A stretch of 64,000 nt of DNA from Chitinophagaceae bacterium UBA4411 (GCA_002400415.1 DGQP01000005.1:406266-470265), one strand, 5' to 3'. Shown: positions 52,160 through 60,710, counted from the first letter of the stretch. The notes: generated from the letters alone by a model not told the origin. Translations and numbers: made by a program.

Positions 52160-53836
52160 ATGCTGCAGCGGCTTTCCATACAGAACTATGCGATCATTGA
52201 TGAACTGGAAATCGATTTTTCGGATCAGCTGAATATTATTACGGGTGAGACAGGTGCCGGTAAATCCATTATTATGGGTGCATTGGGCCTGATACTTGGA
52301 GAAAGAGCCGATAGCACAGTACTGGTGAATAAAGATAAGAAATCAGTAGTGGAAGGTGTATTCAGGATGGGTCAGAAAGCAGCGATTGTCCGGTTCTTAC
52401 AGGAAAATGATTTTGATATTGCTGATGAATTAGTGGTGCGACGGGAGATTGCCGTGAACGGAAAGTCAAGGGCCTTTATTAACGATACACCGGTCAACTT
52501 ATCGCAACTCAACGGACTGAGTTCGTTACTGGTTGACCTGCACCAGCAATTTGATACGCTGGAACTGGGAGAAAGTAATTTTCAGCGGGAAGTGCTGGAT
52601 GCATTAGCCAATCATCCTGAACTGCTGGCTGACTACCAGGGCAGCTTTAAAGAGTGGCAGTTTGTGCAGAAAGAATGCGGGCAGTTGAAGGAACAAAAAC
52701 TACAATTTGATAAAGAAGCTGATTATAACAGGTTTCAATACACTGAACTGGAAGAAGCTGGTTTCAAGGAAAATGAACTGGAAGAAACAGAAGCCGACCT
52801 TAAAATGCTTGCTAATGCAGAAGGAATCAAGGGTGCGTTGAGTAAAGTATATTTTGAACTGGAAGAAAGTGAAACAGCAATTGTACAACAATTGAAAGGC
52901 TTGCTGAACCAATTGACTGTTTTTTCATCATACCATCCTGATTTGGGTAATTTATTACAGCGCCTGCAGGCGGCGCAAATCGAACTAAAAGATATTGCCA
53001 ATGAAGTGGACCGCATCAGCAGTCATGTGAATTATGATCCGCAAAAAATAGAACAATTGAATGAACGGTTATCACTGGGTTATAAGCTGCAGAAAAAGCA
53101 TGGCGTTAATTCAACCAGCGAACTACTGACCATCCAGGCTCAGTTGCAGGAAAAATTACAGGCGGTACTGAATATAGACGAAGCCATTCAGCAAAAAGAA
53201 AAGGAGGCGGCAAAGCTGCTGGCTGCGGCCAAACAGCAGGCGATGAAAATTTCGGAAGGCAGGAAAAAACAGGTGAAGCCTTTTGAAAATAAAGTGAATA
53301 AGTTGCTGGCACAGGTGGGGATGCCCAATGCCAAACTGAAAGTGGATATTAAAGAAACCGAACTTCAGCTATCAGGGGCTGATACAATTGACTTTCTTTT
53401 TGACGCTAACCTGCCTGCCGGCGAGACAGGTAAAAGCGGGCAATTTCAGCCGGTACGAAAAGTGGCCAGTGGCGGTGAGCTGAGCCGGTTAATGCTGTCT
53501 ATAAAATCACTCGTGGCTGAATCCATTGACCTGCCCACCATGATTTTTGATGAAATAGACACCGGTATCTCAGGTGAAGCAGCTAGGCAGGTGGGGATCA
53601 TTATGAAGGAACTGGCGGTTAAACGACAGGTGATCTGTATTACCCACCAGCCGCAAATTGCCGGTAAGGCCGATGCACATTTCTTCGTATATAAAGAGAT
53701 TGTCAGGGATGCTGTGAAAACCAATATTCGCCAGTTGTCCACCGAAGAACGGATAACAACTATTGCGAAGATGCTCAGCGGGGAGAAACCGACAGCAGCA
53801 GCCATGGAAAACGCAAGAGAAATGGTACGCAACTGA
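52160..53836 (+). CDS. recN: DNA repair protein RecN
   Basis: SMC-like ATPase involved in double-strand-break repair. 558 residues, the family norm. N-terminal ATP-binding lobe (1-160) with MLQRLSIQNYAIIDELEIDF and Walker A ITGETGAGKSIIMGAL. Two long coiled-coil stretches (about 155-395) meet at a short hinge, and the C-terminal lobe has the signature VASGGELSRLMLSIK, Walker B TMIFDEIDTGISGE and ICITHQPQIAGKAD. The start is the ATG at 52160 after the double terminator. Two very small membrane-protein genes follow. Confidence 0.96.
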   Translation: MLQRLSIQNYAIIDELEIDFSDQLNIITGETGAGKSIIMGALGLILGERADSTVLVNKDKKSVVEGVFRMGQKAAIVRFLQENDFDIADELVVRREIAVNGKSRAFINDTPVNLSQLNGLSSLLVDLHQQFDTLELGESNFQREVLDALANHPELLADYQGSFKEWQFVQKECGQLKEQKLQFDKEADYNRFQYTELEEAGFKENELEETEADLKMLANAEGIKGALSKVYFELEESETAIVQQLKGLLNQLTVFSSYHPDLGNLLQRLQAAQIELKDIANEVDRISSHVNYDPQKIEQLNERLSLGYKLQKKHGVNSTSELLTIQAQLQEKLQAVLNIDEAIQQKEKEAAKLLAAAKQQAMKISEGRKKQVKPFENKVNKLLAQVGMPNAKLKVDIKETELQLSGADTIDFLFDANLPAGETGKSGQFQPVRKVASGGELSRLMLSIKSLVAESIDLPTMIFDEIDTGISGEAARQVGIIMKELAVKRQVICITHQPQIAGKADAHFFVYKEIVRDAVKTNIRQLSTEERITTIAKMLSGEKPTAAAMENAREMVRN

Positions 53837-53861
53837 TGGTAAACTTTTTTTGGCCTGCGAA

Positions 53862-54089
53862 ATGCCCCAATTTTATAAACTTATACTATTCCTGGTTTTT
53901 TTCTGGTTGATTGGTGTGGCAGGGTTTAAAATATATAAATTATTGAACCGGAGGATCAGGGAAGCTGAGACGGGTTGGGAAATACTTTTTTATACATTGA
54001 TATTGATTTTGACCAATCTGTTTTTGTTTTTTGGCGGGTTATGGCTGCTGATCACAACCTATGGATTGCTTTCAACGGGAAATCAATAA
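53862..54089 (+). CDS. Small two-helix membrane protein (75 aa)
   Basis: 75 residues from the ATG at 53862; a longer in-frame extension overlaps recN and is not used. Two membrane helices: LILFLVFFWLIGVAGF (about 7-22) and ILFYTLILILTNLFLFFGGL (about 42-61), with a basic loop between them (KLLNRRIREAETGW). It lies 25 bases after recN and 16 before a second tiny membrane protein, so they may be translated together. No family recognised. Confidence 0.7.
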   Translation: MPQFYKLILFLVFFWLIGVAGFKIYKLLNRRIREAETGWEILFYTLILILTNLFLFFGGLWLLITTYGLLSTGNQ

Positions 54090-54105
54090 TCAGAAAACAT
54101 AACGA

Positions 54106-54321
54106 ATGGGTGGCTTGAATCTTTCCGGTTTTGTGTTGTTTATTGTGCTGGTGGCTATACCGGCCTATTATATCAACCGGTGGATGATCAAAGTGACCCG
54201 GCCCCGTGAATCATTCAAAAGATTATTCCTGTATATCCTGCTGAGTATTGTAGTAGCGCTGACCTATACCGGAATTTTCGTCCTCATTCTTACAAGTATT
54301 TATCCATTGCCCAAAAAATAA
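54106..54321 (+). CDS. Small two-helix membrane protein (71 aa)
   Basis: 71 residues with helices LSGFVLFIVLVAIPAYYI (about 4-21) and RLFLYILLSIVVALTYTGIF (about 39-58). A basic loop MIKVTRPRESFKR lies between them. It follows the other tiny membrane protein by 16 bases and precedes fabI by 33. The similar size and layout of the pair suggest a duplicated or two-subunit membrane unit; function unknown. Confidence 0.7.
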   Translation: MGGLNLSGFVLFIVLVAIPAYYINRWMIKVTRPRESFKRLFLYILLSIVVALTYTGIFVLILTSIYPLPKK

Positions 54322-54354
54322 CTCCTTATTTTTACCGCCACAAAACCAAACGTT

Positions 54355-55182
54355 ATGGCCTATAATCTTTTAAAAGGAAAAAGAGGGATTATTACCGGAG
54401 CCCTCGATGAGAATTCGATTGCCTGGAAAGTAGCTGAAAAAGCATATGAAGAAGGTGCCACTATTGTACTCACTAATGCTCCTATTGCAATGCGGATGGG
54501 AGAGATCAATAAACTGGCAGAAAAAACAAAATCGGAAATCATTCCGGCAGATGCAACAAATGTGGAAGAACTAACCAACCTGTTCATCAAATCGCAGGAA
54601 GTGCTGGGCGGTAAAATTGATTTTGTACTGCATTCTATCGGTATGAGTGTGAATATCAGGAAGAAGATACCCTACACAGAATCCAATTATGATTATTTCA
54701 TGAAAGGCATTGATGTGTCTGCCATGTCATTCCATAAAATGCTGGCGGTGGCCAAAAAACTGGATGCGATCAATGAATGGGGAAGTGTGGTGGCCCTGAC
54801 CTATATGGCTGCCCAGCGTACCTATCCTTTCTATACCGATATGGCCGATATCAAGGCCATGCTGGAATCAATAGCCCGCAGCTTTGGTTATCATTATGGG
54901 GTGGAAAAGAAAGTGAGGATTAATACGGTCTCTCAATCGCCCACCAAGACAACAGCAGGCACCGGCATCAAAGGGTTTGGCGATTTCTTTGACTTTGCTA
55001 ACTCCATCGCCCCGCTGGGAAATGCAAGCGCAGAAGATTGTGCTAATTATTGCATTACTCTTTTCTCCGATCTGACAAGAATGGTAACCATGCAGAACCT
55101 TTTCCATGATGGCGGTTATTCAACAACTGGTGTGAGCAACGACGTGATGCAGCGGCTGGGCGTGGATCCACAAGCTTCCTAA
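54355..55182 (+). CDS. fabI: Enoyl-[acyl-carrier-protein] reductase FabI
   Basis: NADH-dependent enoyl-ACP reductase of fatty acid synthesis, short-chain dehydrogenase fold, 275 residues. The cofactor motif reads GIITGALDENSIAWKVAEKA (FabI-type, SIAW conserved). The catalytic Tyr and Lys lie in PFYTDMADIKAMLE, aligned with Tyr 156 and Lys 163 of E. coli FabI. The surrounding wording LTYMAAQRTYPFY differs from the usual LTYLGGERAVPNY but is seen as the Bacteroidota form. The substrate-loop region FDFANSIAPLGNASAEDCAN is present. A bidirectional terminator follows. Confidence 0.94.
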   Translation: MAYNLLKGKRGIITGALDENSIAWKVAEKAYEEGATIVLTNAPIAMRMGEINKLAEKTKSEIIPADATNVEELTNLFIKSQEVLGGKIDFVLHSIGMSVNIRKKIPYTESNYDYFMKGIDVSAMSFHKMLAVAKKLDAINEWGSVVALTYMAAQRTYPFYTDMADIKAMLESIARSFGYHYGVEKKVRINTVSQSPTKTTAGTGIKGFGDFFDFANSIAPLGNASAEDCANYCITLFSDLTRMVTMQNLFHDGGYSTTGVSNDVMQRLGVDPQAS

Positions 55183-55218
55183 AATAGAATTTCGGTAACA
55201 AAGAATATTACGAAATCA

Positions 55219-55241
55219 AAAGCCTCCCATCGGGAGGCTTT
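55219..55241. terminator. Bidirectional terminator between fabI and the DUF2795 gene
   Basis: AAAGCCTCCC (55219-55228), ATC loop, GGGAGGCTTT (55232-55241): a perfect 10-bp stem with A and T runs on both sides, between convergent genes. It can serve either strand. Confidence 0.85.
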
Positions 55242-55277
55242 ATAGTTTATTATTACTTCTTTTGGAGTAAAGAGTAG

Positions 55278-55499
55278 TTAGTATTCGTCTTCATTGAACA
55301 AGAAGTCGTCCTGTGTAGGGTAATCAGGCCAGATGTCTTCAATGGTCTCATACACATCACCTTCGTCTTCCAGCTCCTGCAGGTTCTCCACCACTTCAAT
55401 AGGGGCACCGCTACGGATAGAGTAGTCGATCAGTTCATCTTTCGTTGCCGGCCACGGTGCATCTTCAAGATAGGAGGCTAATTCTAAGGTCCAAAACAT
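55278..55499 (-). CDS. DUF2795 domain-containing small acidic protein
   Basis: 73 residues from the ATG at 55499; a longer frame runs upstream through the promoter and is rejected. The sequence MFWTLELASYLEDAPWPATK, then ELIDYSIRSGAPIEVVENL is the DUF2795 pattern, a compact helical fold also found in HTH-like proteins. The C-terminus is strongly acidic with many aromatic residues (EDIWPDYPTQDDFLFNEDEY). Function unknown; widespread and conserved in Bacteroidota. It has its own well-formed promoter about 70 bases upstream. Confidence 0.88.
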   Translation of the reverse strand: MFWTLELASYLEDAPWPATKDELIDYSIRSGAPIEVVENLQELEDEGDVYETIEDIWPDYPTQDDFLFNEDEY

Positions 55500-55568
55500 G
55501 CTCTCAGGTTTAAAAAATTTTGAATAAGGTCTGGGTTTGATCCGGGTTAACAATACCCTAATTTTCCG

Positions 55569-55599
55569 CAAATGTAGGTGTATTAACGAATTTTCCAAA
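55569..55599 (-). promoter_or_regulatory. Consensus Bacteroidota promoter of the DUF2795 gene
   Basis: On the minus strand TTTG (55599-55596), 19-base spacer, TACATTTG (55576-55569): an exact match to TTTG-N19-TAnnTTTG, giving a leader of roughly 65 bases. Confidence 0.7.
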
Positions 55600-55717
55600 T
55601 CCTTAGTTGCTGACAGGGTTTGGAAGATTTTCTTAAAAAAATGGCTGGGACCGGTCATTAGGTTTTGCGGTGGGTGGGGTTTTAAGGATATTTGATTTTC
55701 AAACATATACTGACCGG

Positions 55718-56368
55718 ATGATCACAGGTAAAAATATTTATAAGCGTTACGGAACGGTGGAAGTGCTGAAAGGCGTGGATATTGAAATACAGAAAGGAGA
55801 GATCGTTTCCATTGTTGGCCCGTCTGGTTCGGGTAAAAGCACCTTACTGCATATCCTTGGAACATTGGATAAGGCTGATAAGGGAACAGTGATCATGAAT
55901 AATACCGCTATTAGTGACCTGTCGGGCAAAAAGCTGGCTGCATTCCGGAATAAGTACATCGGTTTTGTGTTCCAGTTTCATCATTTGCTGCCTGAGTTCA
56001 GCGCTATAGAAAATGTATGTATCCCCGGCTGGCTGGCCGGAAGAAAAAAAACAGAGGTAAAAGCAGAGGCGGAACGATTATTAAAAATGCTGGGGCTGTC
56101 GCACCGGGTGGAAAATAAGCCCAACCAGTTATCGGGCGGTGAGCAACAAAGAGTGGCCGTAGCAAGAGCGCTGATCAACAAACCGGATATCATTTTTGCG
56201 GATGAACCAACCGGTAACCTTGATTCAGCCAATGCAAAAGAGCTCCATCAGTTGTTTTTTGACCTGCGCAAAGAATTTAATCAAACCTTCCTCATTGTTA
56301 CTCACAACGAAGAACTGGCGCAACTCAGCGACCGGGTATTGCACATGAAAGACGGGATCATTATCTGA
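55718..56368 (+). CDS. ABC transporter ATP-binding protein, LolD-like
   Basis: 216 residues from the ATG at 55718 (MITGKNIYKRYGTVEVLKG). A single nucleotide-binding domain of the LolD/MacB/FtsE class: Walker A GPSGSGKST (about 39-47), Q-loop FVFQFHHLLPEF, signature LSGGEQQRVAVARAL, Walker B IIFADEPTGNLDS, and H-loop VTHN. Such ATPases energise lipoprotein release or peptide/antibiotic efflux with an FtsX-type permease. No permease gene is adjacent; the orphan permease at 3292 is one candidate partner. Single gene between convergent or divergent neighbours. Confidence 0.9.
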   Translation: MITGKNIYKRYGTVEVLKGVDIEIQKGEIVSIVGPSGSGKSTLLHILGTLDKADKGTVIMNNTAISDLSGKKLAAFRNKYIGFVFQFHHLLPEFSAIENVCIPGWLAGRKKTEVKAEAERLLKMLGLSHRVENKPNQLSGGEQQRVAVARALINKPDIIFADEPTGNLDSANAKELHQLFFDLRKEFNQTFLIVTHNEELAQLSDRVLHMKDGIII

Positions 56369-56442
56369 TAATATGCCAGTTCATAAAGCTTTTTAACTCT
56401 GGCGGCTTAATTTTCACATCAGCAAATTTTCAAATTGGGGCA

Positions 56443-57003
56443 TTACAGTCTCGGCTTCCAGGGTATTTCTGCCACATTCAATTGTTGACTGGTATAACGG
56501 CTCAATACAAACAGGTAATCACTCAGCCGGTTCAGGTATTTCAGAATGATGGGCTCCATTTCCAAACTCTCTGATTCTAAGCGGACACAGCAGCGTTCTG
56601 CACGACGGCAGACACAACGGGCAATATGCAAATGAGAAACGGTCATATGACCACCGGGAAGAATGAAGCTTTTCATTTCAGTCGTAACTTCTTCCATCGC
56701 ATCCATTTCTTTCTCCAGCAACTCAATGTCTGTTTCTTTCAGGTCGGGTATCCGCATTTTCGGCTCTTTGACCGGATCGCATGCCAGTGAAGAACCAATA
56801 GTAAATAAACGATCCTGTACTTCCAGCAAAACCTCCCGGTTGTTCCCATCAGTCAAAAGATCGCGGCAAAGGCCTATATGTGAGTTCAGCTCATCTACAG
56901 TTCCGTACGCTTCTATGCGTAAATGGGATTTAGGCACTTTTGTTCCGCCAATTAAGGAAGTGCTGCCTTTATCTCCTGTTTTGGTATAAATCTTCATTGC
57001 CAT
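56443..57003 (-). CDS. PduO-type cob(I)alamin adenosyltransferase
   Basis: Makes adenosylcobalamin from reduced cobalamin and ATP. 186 residues with the PduO N-terminal pattern KIYTKTGDKGSTSLIGGTKV (phosphate-binding loop), YGTVDELNSHIGLCRD, and a five-helix bundle with CVCRRAERCCVRLE carrying the conserved Arg/Glu pair. Two in-frame ATG codons (57003 and 56997) are possible. Adenosylcobalamin is the cofactor of class II ribonucleotide reductase, encoded about 6 kb downstream in this window. Isolated gene. Confidence 0.93.
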   Translation of the reverse strand: MAMKIYTKTGDKGSTSLIGGTKVPKSHLRIEAYGTVDELNSHIGLCRDLLTDGNNREVLLEVQDRLFTIGSSLACDPVKEPKMRIPDLKETDIELLEKEMDAMEEVTTEMKSFILPGGHMTVSHLHIARCVCRRAERCCVRLESESLEMEPIILKYLNRLSDYLFVLSRYTSQQLNVAEIPWKPRL

Positions 57004-57135
57004 AATAATCAGTATTCATGAATGATGATTCAGGTTCATGATTGAACCCTTACGATAAAGCGTCCTGGCAAAAATAAACCCAATTAAGTTCTCAAAAATT
57101 CGGGAGAATTATCAGAAGACTTGCCTTGGTAAGAT

Positions 57136-57843
57136 TTAGCTGTGAGTCATCGCCGGCTCTCTTTTCTTATCGCTTTCAATCACGCCATCCCTTAAGCGGA
57201 TAACGCGATGGGCATGGCCGGCAATATCTTCTTCGTGGGTTACCAGTACTACGGTATTGCCCCCAGTATGGATCTTGCCAAAAATATCCATGATCTCATA
57301 GGACGTTTTGGTATCAAGATTTCCTGTAGGTTCATCAGCAAGGATCAGCGAGGGATCATTGACCAATGCCCGGGCAATAGCTACCCGCTGACATTGACCG
57401 CCCGATAATTCGTTTGGTTTGTGATGGCTGCGGTCGGTCAGGTTTACCAGGTCCAGCACATGCAGGGCCTTCTCATTACGGATCTTTTTACTCATGCCTG
57501 CATACACCAGCGGGAGAGCCACGTTTTCCAAGGCAGTCAGGCGGGGCAATAGATTGAATTGCTGGAATACAAAACCAATTTCCCGGTTACGGATCTCGGC
57601 CAGCTCGTTGTCCTGCATTTTGCTTACATCATGCTGGTTCAGAACATAACGACCGCCGCTCGGAGTATCCAGGCATCCGAGTATATTCATCAGGGTACTT
57701 TTGCCTGAACCCGAAGGACCCATCAGGGCTACATATTCATTCTTGAAAATGTCCAGCGATACTCCTTTCAATACCTCTAATTCATTTTTACCCATGAAAT
57801 AGCTTTTCCTGATTCCTTCCAGATGAATGATTCCCTGTGCCAT
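57136..57843 (-). CDS. ABC transporter ATP-binding protein, MacB/LolD type
   Basis: 235 residues, one nucleotide-binding domain: GPSGSGKSTLMNILGCLD (Walker A), FVFQQFNLLPRLTALENVAL (Q-loop), ELSGGQCQRVAIARAL (signature), ILADEPTGNLDTK (Walker B) and VTHEE (H-loop), all intact. The spelling LMNILGCLDTPSGG is characteristic of the MacB-type clade. gatC lies 2 bases upstream on the same strand, so the two genes appear to be co-transcribed although functionally unrelated. No permease is adjacent. Confidence 0.92.
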   Translation of the reverse strand: MAQGIIHLEGIRKSYFMGKNELEVLKGVSLDIFKNEYVALMGPSGSGKSTLMNILGCLDTPSGGRYVLNQHDVSKMQDNELAEIRNREIGFVFQQFNLLPRLTALENVALPLVYAGMSKKIRNEKALHVLDLVNLTDRSHHKPNELSGGQCQRVAIARALVNDPSLILADEPTGNLDTKTSYEIMDIFGKIHTGGNTVVLVTHEEDIAGHAHRVIRLRDGVIESDKKREPAMTHS

Positions 57844-57845
57844 AG

Positions 57846-58136
57846 TTATTTTTTTATCACTTTGGGTACTTTAAAGAATTGGTCATCATGTGCGGGCGCA
57901 TTTTTCAGGGCTTCCTCACGGGTAACCGAGCCTTTTACTTCATCTTCCCGCAATACATTTACTTCCTCACTCATGTGCAGCAGTGGCTGAACGCCTTCAA
58001 GGTCAAGTTCATTCAGTTTTTCCACAAAACCAATCATCCGCTGCAGGTCGTTTTTGATCTCTGCTTTTTCTGTTTCACTGAATTGCAACCTCGAAAGCCG
58101 GGCCAGTTTGTCCACCAGTTTGTCATTGACTTCCAT
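57846..58136 (-). CDS. gatC: Asp-tRNA(Asn)/Glu-tRNA(Gln) amidotransferase subunit GatC
   Basis: 96 residues from the ATG at 58136 (MEVNDKLVDKLARLSRLQFS). GatC is the small subunit that wraps around GatA in the GatCAB complex, which amidates Glu-tRNA(Gln) and often Asp-tRNA(Asn). It has the helical N-terminus, a short LEGVQPLLHMSEEVNVLRED motif (the typical P-L-x-H) and the extended C-terminal tail APAHDDQFFKVPKVI. gatA and gatB are not in the window. The ABC ATPase gene follows 2 bases later. Divergent from trpS, with 107 bases between. Confidence 0.94.
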   Translation of the reverse strand: MEVNDKLVDKLARLSRLQFSETEKAEIKNDLQRMIGFVEKLNELDLEGVQPLLHMSEEVNVLREDEVKGSVTREEALKNAPAHDDQFFKVPKVIKK

Positions 58137-58243
58137 AAAGCAAAGATAGTCAGAAGCCCGAAGCAGAAAACCAGAATTACAGGGACGGAAAGAGGATTTA
58201 TGACACCGCAGATCCTGCCTCATTTTCTTATCTTCGCCGGCCT

Positions 58244-59248
58244 ATGGCAGATAAGAGAAATATAGTAATGAGCGGCATTCGCCCCACTGGTTTTTTGCAC
58301 CTCGGCAATTATTTCGGGGCTGTTAAAAATTATGTCAGGATGCAGGAAGAATTTGAATGTTACTTTATGGTGGCAGACCTGCATTCACTCACTACCCACC
58401 CGGATACAAAGGAGCTGAAAATAAACGTAAACCGGGTATTATCTGAGAATATTGCCTGTGGTCTTGATCCGGATAAAGTGGCCCTCTACTGCCAAAGCCA
58501 TATTTATGAGACATCAGAGTTGTATTTATACCTGAATATGCTGGCCTATAAAGGTGAACTGGAAAAAACAGTAACTTTTAAAGATAAAGTAAGGCAGCAC
58601 CCGGATAATGTGAATGCCGGGTTGCTGACCTACCCGGTATTACAGGCGGCGGATATCATCTTACACAGGGCCTTATTTGTACCTGTTGGGAAAGACCAGG
58701 AGCAGCACCTGGAAATGGCCCGCAATTTTGCCAATCGTTTCAATCACCGCTATGGTGAAGTGTTCCCGGAGCCACAGGCCTTCAATTACGGGAGTGAGTT
58801 AGTAAAAGTGCCCAGTTTGGATGGTGGCGGTAAAATGAGCAAGAGCGAGAACCAGATGGCGACTTTGTATTTGTCGGATAGTGATGAGCTGATTCAAAAC
58901 AAGATCAAGAAAGCCAAAATGGATGCCGGTCCGCAGGAACCGAATTCTGTAAAGTCTTCTGAAGTTGAAAATATTTTCCTGCTTATGAAACTCGTAAGCA
59001 GCGGGGATGTTGTGAAGAAATTTGAAGAGGATTATAATAATTGTAGCATCCGTTATGGCGATATGAAAAAGCAACTGGCGGAGGATATGGTACGTTTTAT
59101 TGCCCCGGTGCGGGAAAAGGCGGAGGCCATCCGGAATGATGAGAAATACCTGAAGGAAGTGATGGAGAAAGGAGCGGAAAAGGCCCGTAAGAGTGCCCGT
59201 GCCACTATGGCCCTGGTGCGGGAGGCAATGGGCCTGAATTATTTCTAA
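58244..59248 (+). CDS. trpS: Tryptophanyl-tRNA synthetase
   Basis: Class I aminoacyl-tRNA synthetase charging tRNA(Trp), 334 residues, normal length. The HIGH-type motif is in GIRPTGFLHLGNYFGAVKNY, the KMSKS motif in GGGKMSKSENQ (about 198-208), and the mid-domain LTYPVLQAADIILHRA is conserved. The ATG at 58244 is close to a TATCTTCG sequence (one mismatch to the -7 consensus), so the leader is short. Followed 86 bases later by the deoxynucleoside kinase gene. Confidence 0.96.
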   Translation: MADKRNIVMSGIRPTGFLHLGNYFGAVKNYVRMQEEFECYFMVADLHSLTTHPDTKELKINVNRVLSENIACGLDPDKVALYCQSHIYETSELYLYLNMLAYKGELEKTVTFKDKVRQHPDNVNAGLLTYPVLQAADIILHRALFVPVGKDQEQHLEMARNFANRFNHRYGEVFPEPQAFNYGSELVKVPSLDGGGKMSKSENQMATLYLSDSDELIQNKIKKAKMDAGPQEPNSVKSSEVENIFLLMKLVSSGDVVKKFEEDYNNCSIRYGDMKKQLAEDMVRFIAPVREKAEAIRNDEKYLKEVMEKGAEKARKSARATMALVREAMGLNYF

Positions 59249-59334
59249 AAATCCCAAACCTTTAAATCTCATATTTCAAAAAGAAGTTTTACTTTGAACC
59301 CCTCCCGATTTTGGGACCTGGAATTTTTCCAATT

Positions 59335-59970
59335 ATGGCAAAAGCAAAAAAACCAAAGCATATCGCAATAGCCGGCAATATAGGTGCCGGTAAAACCACG
59401 CTAACCGAAATGCTTAGCAAGCACTATAAGTGGATTCCGAACTTCGAGGATGTGGACCATAATCCTTACCTGATGGATTTCTATGAGGATATGCCCCGCT
59501 GGAGTTTCAACCTGCAGATATTCTTTTTGAACAGCCGGCTGCGTCAACTGGTGGAAATTCAGAAAGGAACCGAGACCGTTATCCAGGACAGAACGATCTA
59601 TGAAGATGCAAACATATTTGCGCCCAACCTGCATGAAATGGGGCTGATGAGCAAGCGGGATTTTGATAATTACTTTCATTTTTTCCAGACTTTAAAAACG
59701 CTGGTACAACCCCCCGACCTGCTGATCTACCTGAATGCATCTGTGCCAACTCTTGTGGGGCAGATCCAGAAAAGAGGCCGTGAATACGAAGAGAATATCC
59801 GCCTGGATTATCTCAAACGGCTGAACGAATACTACAACAAGTGGATCGGCGATTACAAAGAAGGCCAGTTGCTGGTGATTGATGTGGACAAGAACAAATT
59901 TGCTGAAAAGGAAGAAGATTTTGGAGAGATCATCCGCAAAGTGGATGCACAGCTATATGGTTTGTTCTGA
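59335..59970 (+). CDS. Deoxynucleoside kinase
   Basis: 211 residues from the ATG at 59335; the upstream in-frame ATG is not family-like. A P-loop kinase of the dNK/dGK/dCK family that phosphorylates deoxyribonucleosides for salvage. P-loop IAGNIGAGKTTL (about 13-24), base-binding FEDVDHNPYLMDFY, DRTIYEDANIFAPN with the conserved ERS-like segment, and the LID arginines in QKRGREYEENI. Substrate preference (dA/dG or pyrimidine) cannot be read. It lies alone between trpS and the small TonB-C genes. Confidence 0.92.
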   Translation: MAKAKKPKHIAIAGNIGAGKTTLTEMLSKHYKWIPNFEDVDHNPYLMDFYEDMPRWSFNLQIFFLNSRLRQLVEIQKGTETVIQDRTIYEDANIFAPNLHEMGLMSKRDFDNYFHFFQTLKTLVQPPDLLIYLNASVPTLVGQIQKRGREYEENIRLDYLKRLNEYYNKWIGDYKEGQLLVIDVDKNKFAEKEEDFGEIIRKVDAQLYGLF

Positions 59971-60060
59971 TCCCTGTTAAGAAATAACAAAATACCCTTT
60001 TTGCAATTCCGGCATCAGATTTTCGGTGTAACTTACTGGAGGTAATAAAAAAGCAAACAC

Positions 60061-60639
60061 TTGAAAAAGATTTCCATTTTACTTATTGCAGTGATGATGG
60101 CGGGGGCTGTTAATGGACAACAAACATTAAAAGAAGCCCTGTATGGCGGCCGGTTAAAAAATGATTCAGGCTCTGTGGTAAAAAGAACAGATGACCTGAA
60201 AACAAAGATTGATACCAGCCAGAAAAAGACAGATGAGATCAGGGCCAGGGATTCAATTTCTAAAGCAGTGGTCAGGGAGGATTCGGTGAAACTGGAACGA
60301 ATCAAAGAAAATGTGGTGGTGGCTTCAAAAGAAATTGCCAAAGACAATAATACGGCCTGGAAAGATTTTATTGATAAGCTTACCACGGATATCCGAACTG
60401 AGGTAATGACATCCAAAAAGATTAAGGATGGTACCTATTCGGTGCTGCTGAATTATGAGATCGGGGTGGATGGCCATGTATCAGTGATCAGTGTTTCTTC
60501 CGATCCTTCTAACTCTTTCTTAGAAAGCCAGGTAAAAGAAAGAATTACATTGAACGCACCGGTACTCAGCCCGGCCGTAACTGCCACCGGTAAACCAAGG
60601 AAAGTAAGCAAGAAGCAGATACTCACATTCTCAAAATAA
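60061..60639 (+). CDS. Small exported protein with TonB-C-like domain
   Basis: 192 residues; the start is TTG at 60061, which gives a clear signal peptide (KKISILLIAVMMAGAVNGQQ). A helical, charged middle (about 35-110) is followed by a C-terminal segment resembling a degenerate TonB-C domain (GTYSVLLNYEIGVDGHVSVI, about 125-145, ending KQILTFSK). No membrane anchor or Pro-rich spacer is present, so it is not a classical TonB. Its neighbour at 60695 carries a better-preserved domain; the two probably function together or are relics of duplication. Confidence 0.75.
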   Translation: MKKISILLIAVMMAGAVNGQQTLKEALYGGRLKNDSGSVVKRTDDLKTKIDTSQKKTDEIRARDSISKAVVREDSVKLERIKENVVVASKEIAKDNNTAWKDFIDKLTTDIRTEVMTSKKIKDGTYSVLLNYEIGVDGHVSVISVSSDPSNSFLESQVKERITLNAPVLSPAVTATGKPRKVSKKQILTFSK

Positions 60640-60678
60640 CTTTTTATAGTTCCCTTTGTGGAATTACTTCTTTCAATG

Positions 60679-60710
60679 ATCTCATACAGGACGTATGAGA
60701 TTTTTTATTT
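60679..60710 (+). terminator. Hairpin plus T-run overlapping the next start codon
   Basis: ATCTCATAC (60679-60687), loop AGGAC, GTATGAGAT (60693-60701) pair perfectly over 9 bp, followed by TTTTTATTTTATTATT. It is terminator-like, yet the ATG of the next gene (60695) sits inside the 3' arm. Confidence 0.7.
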
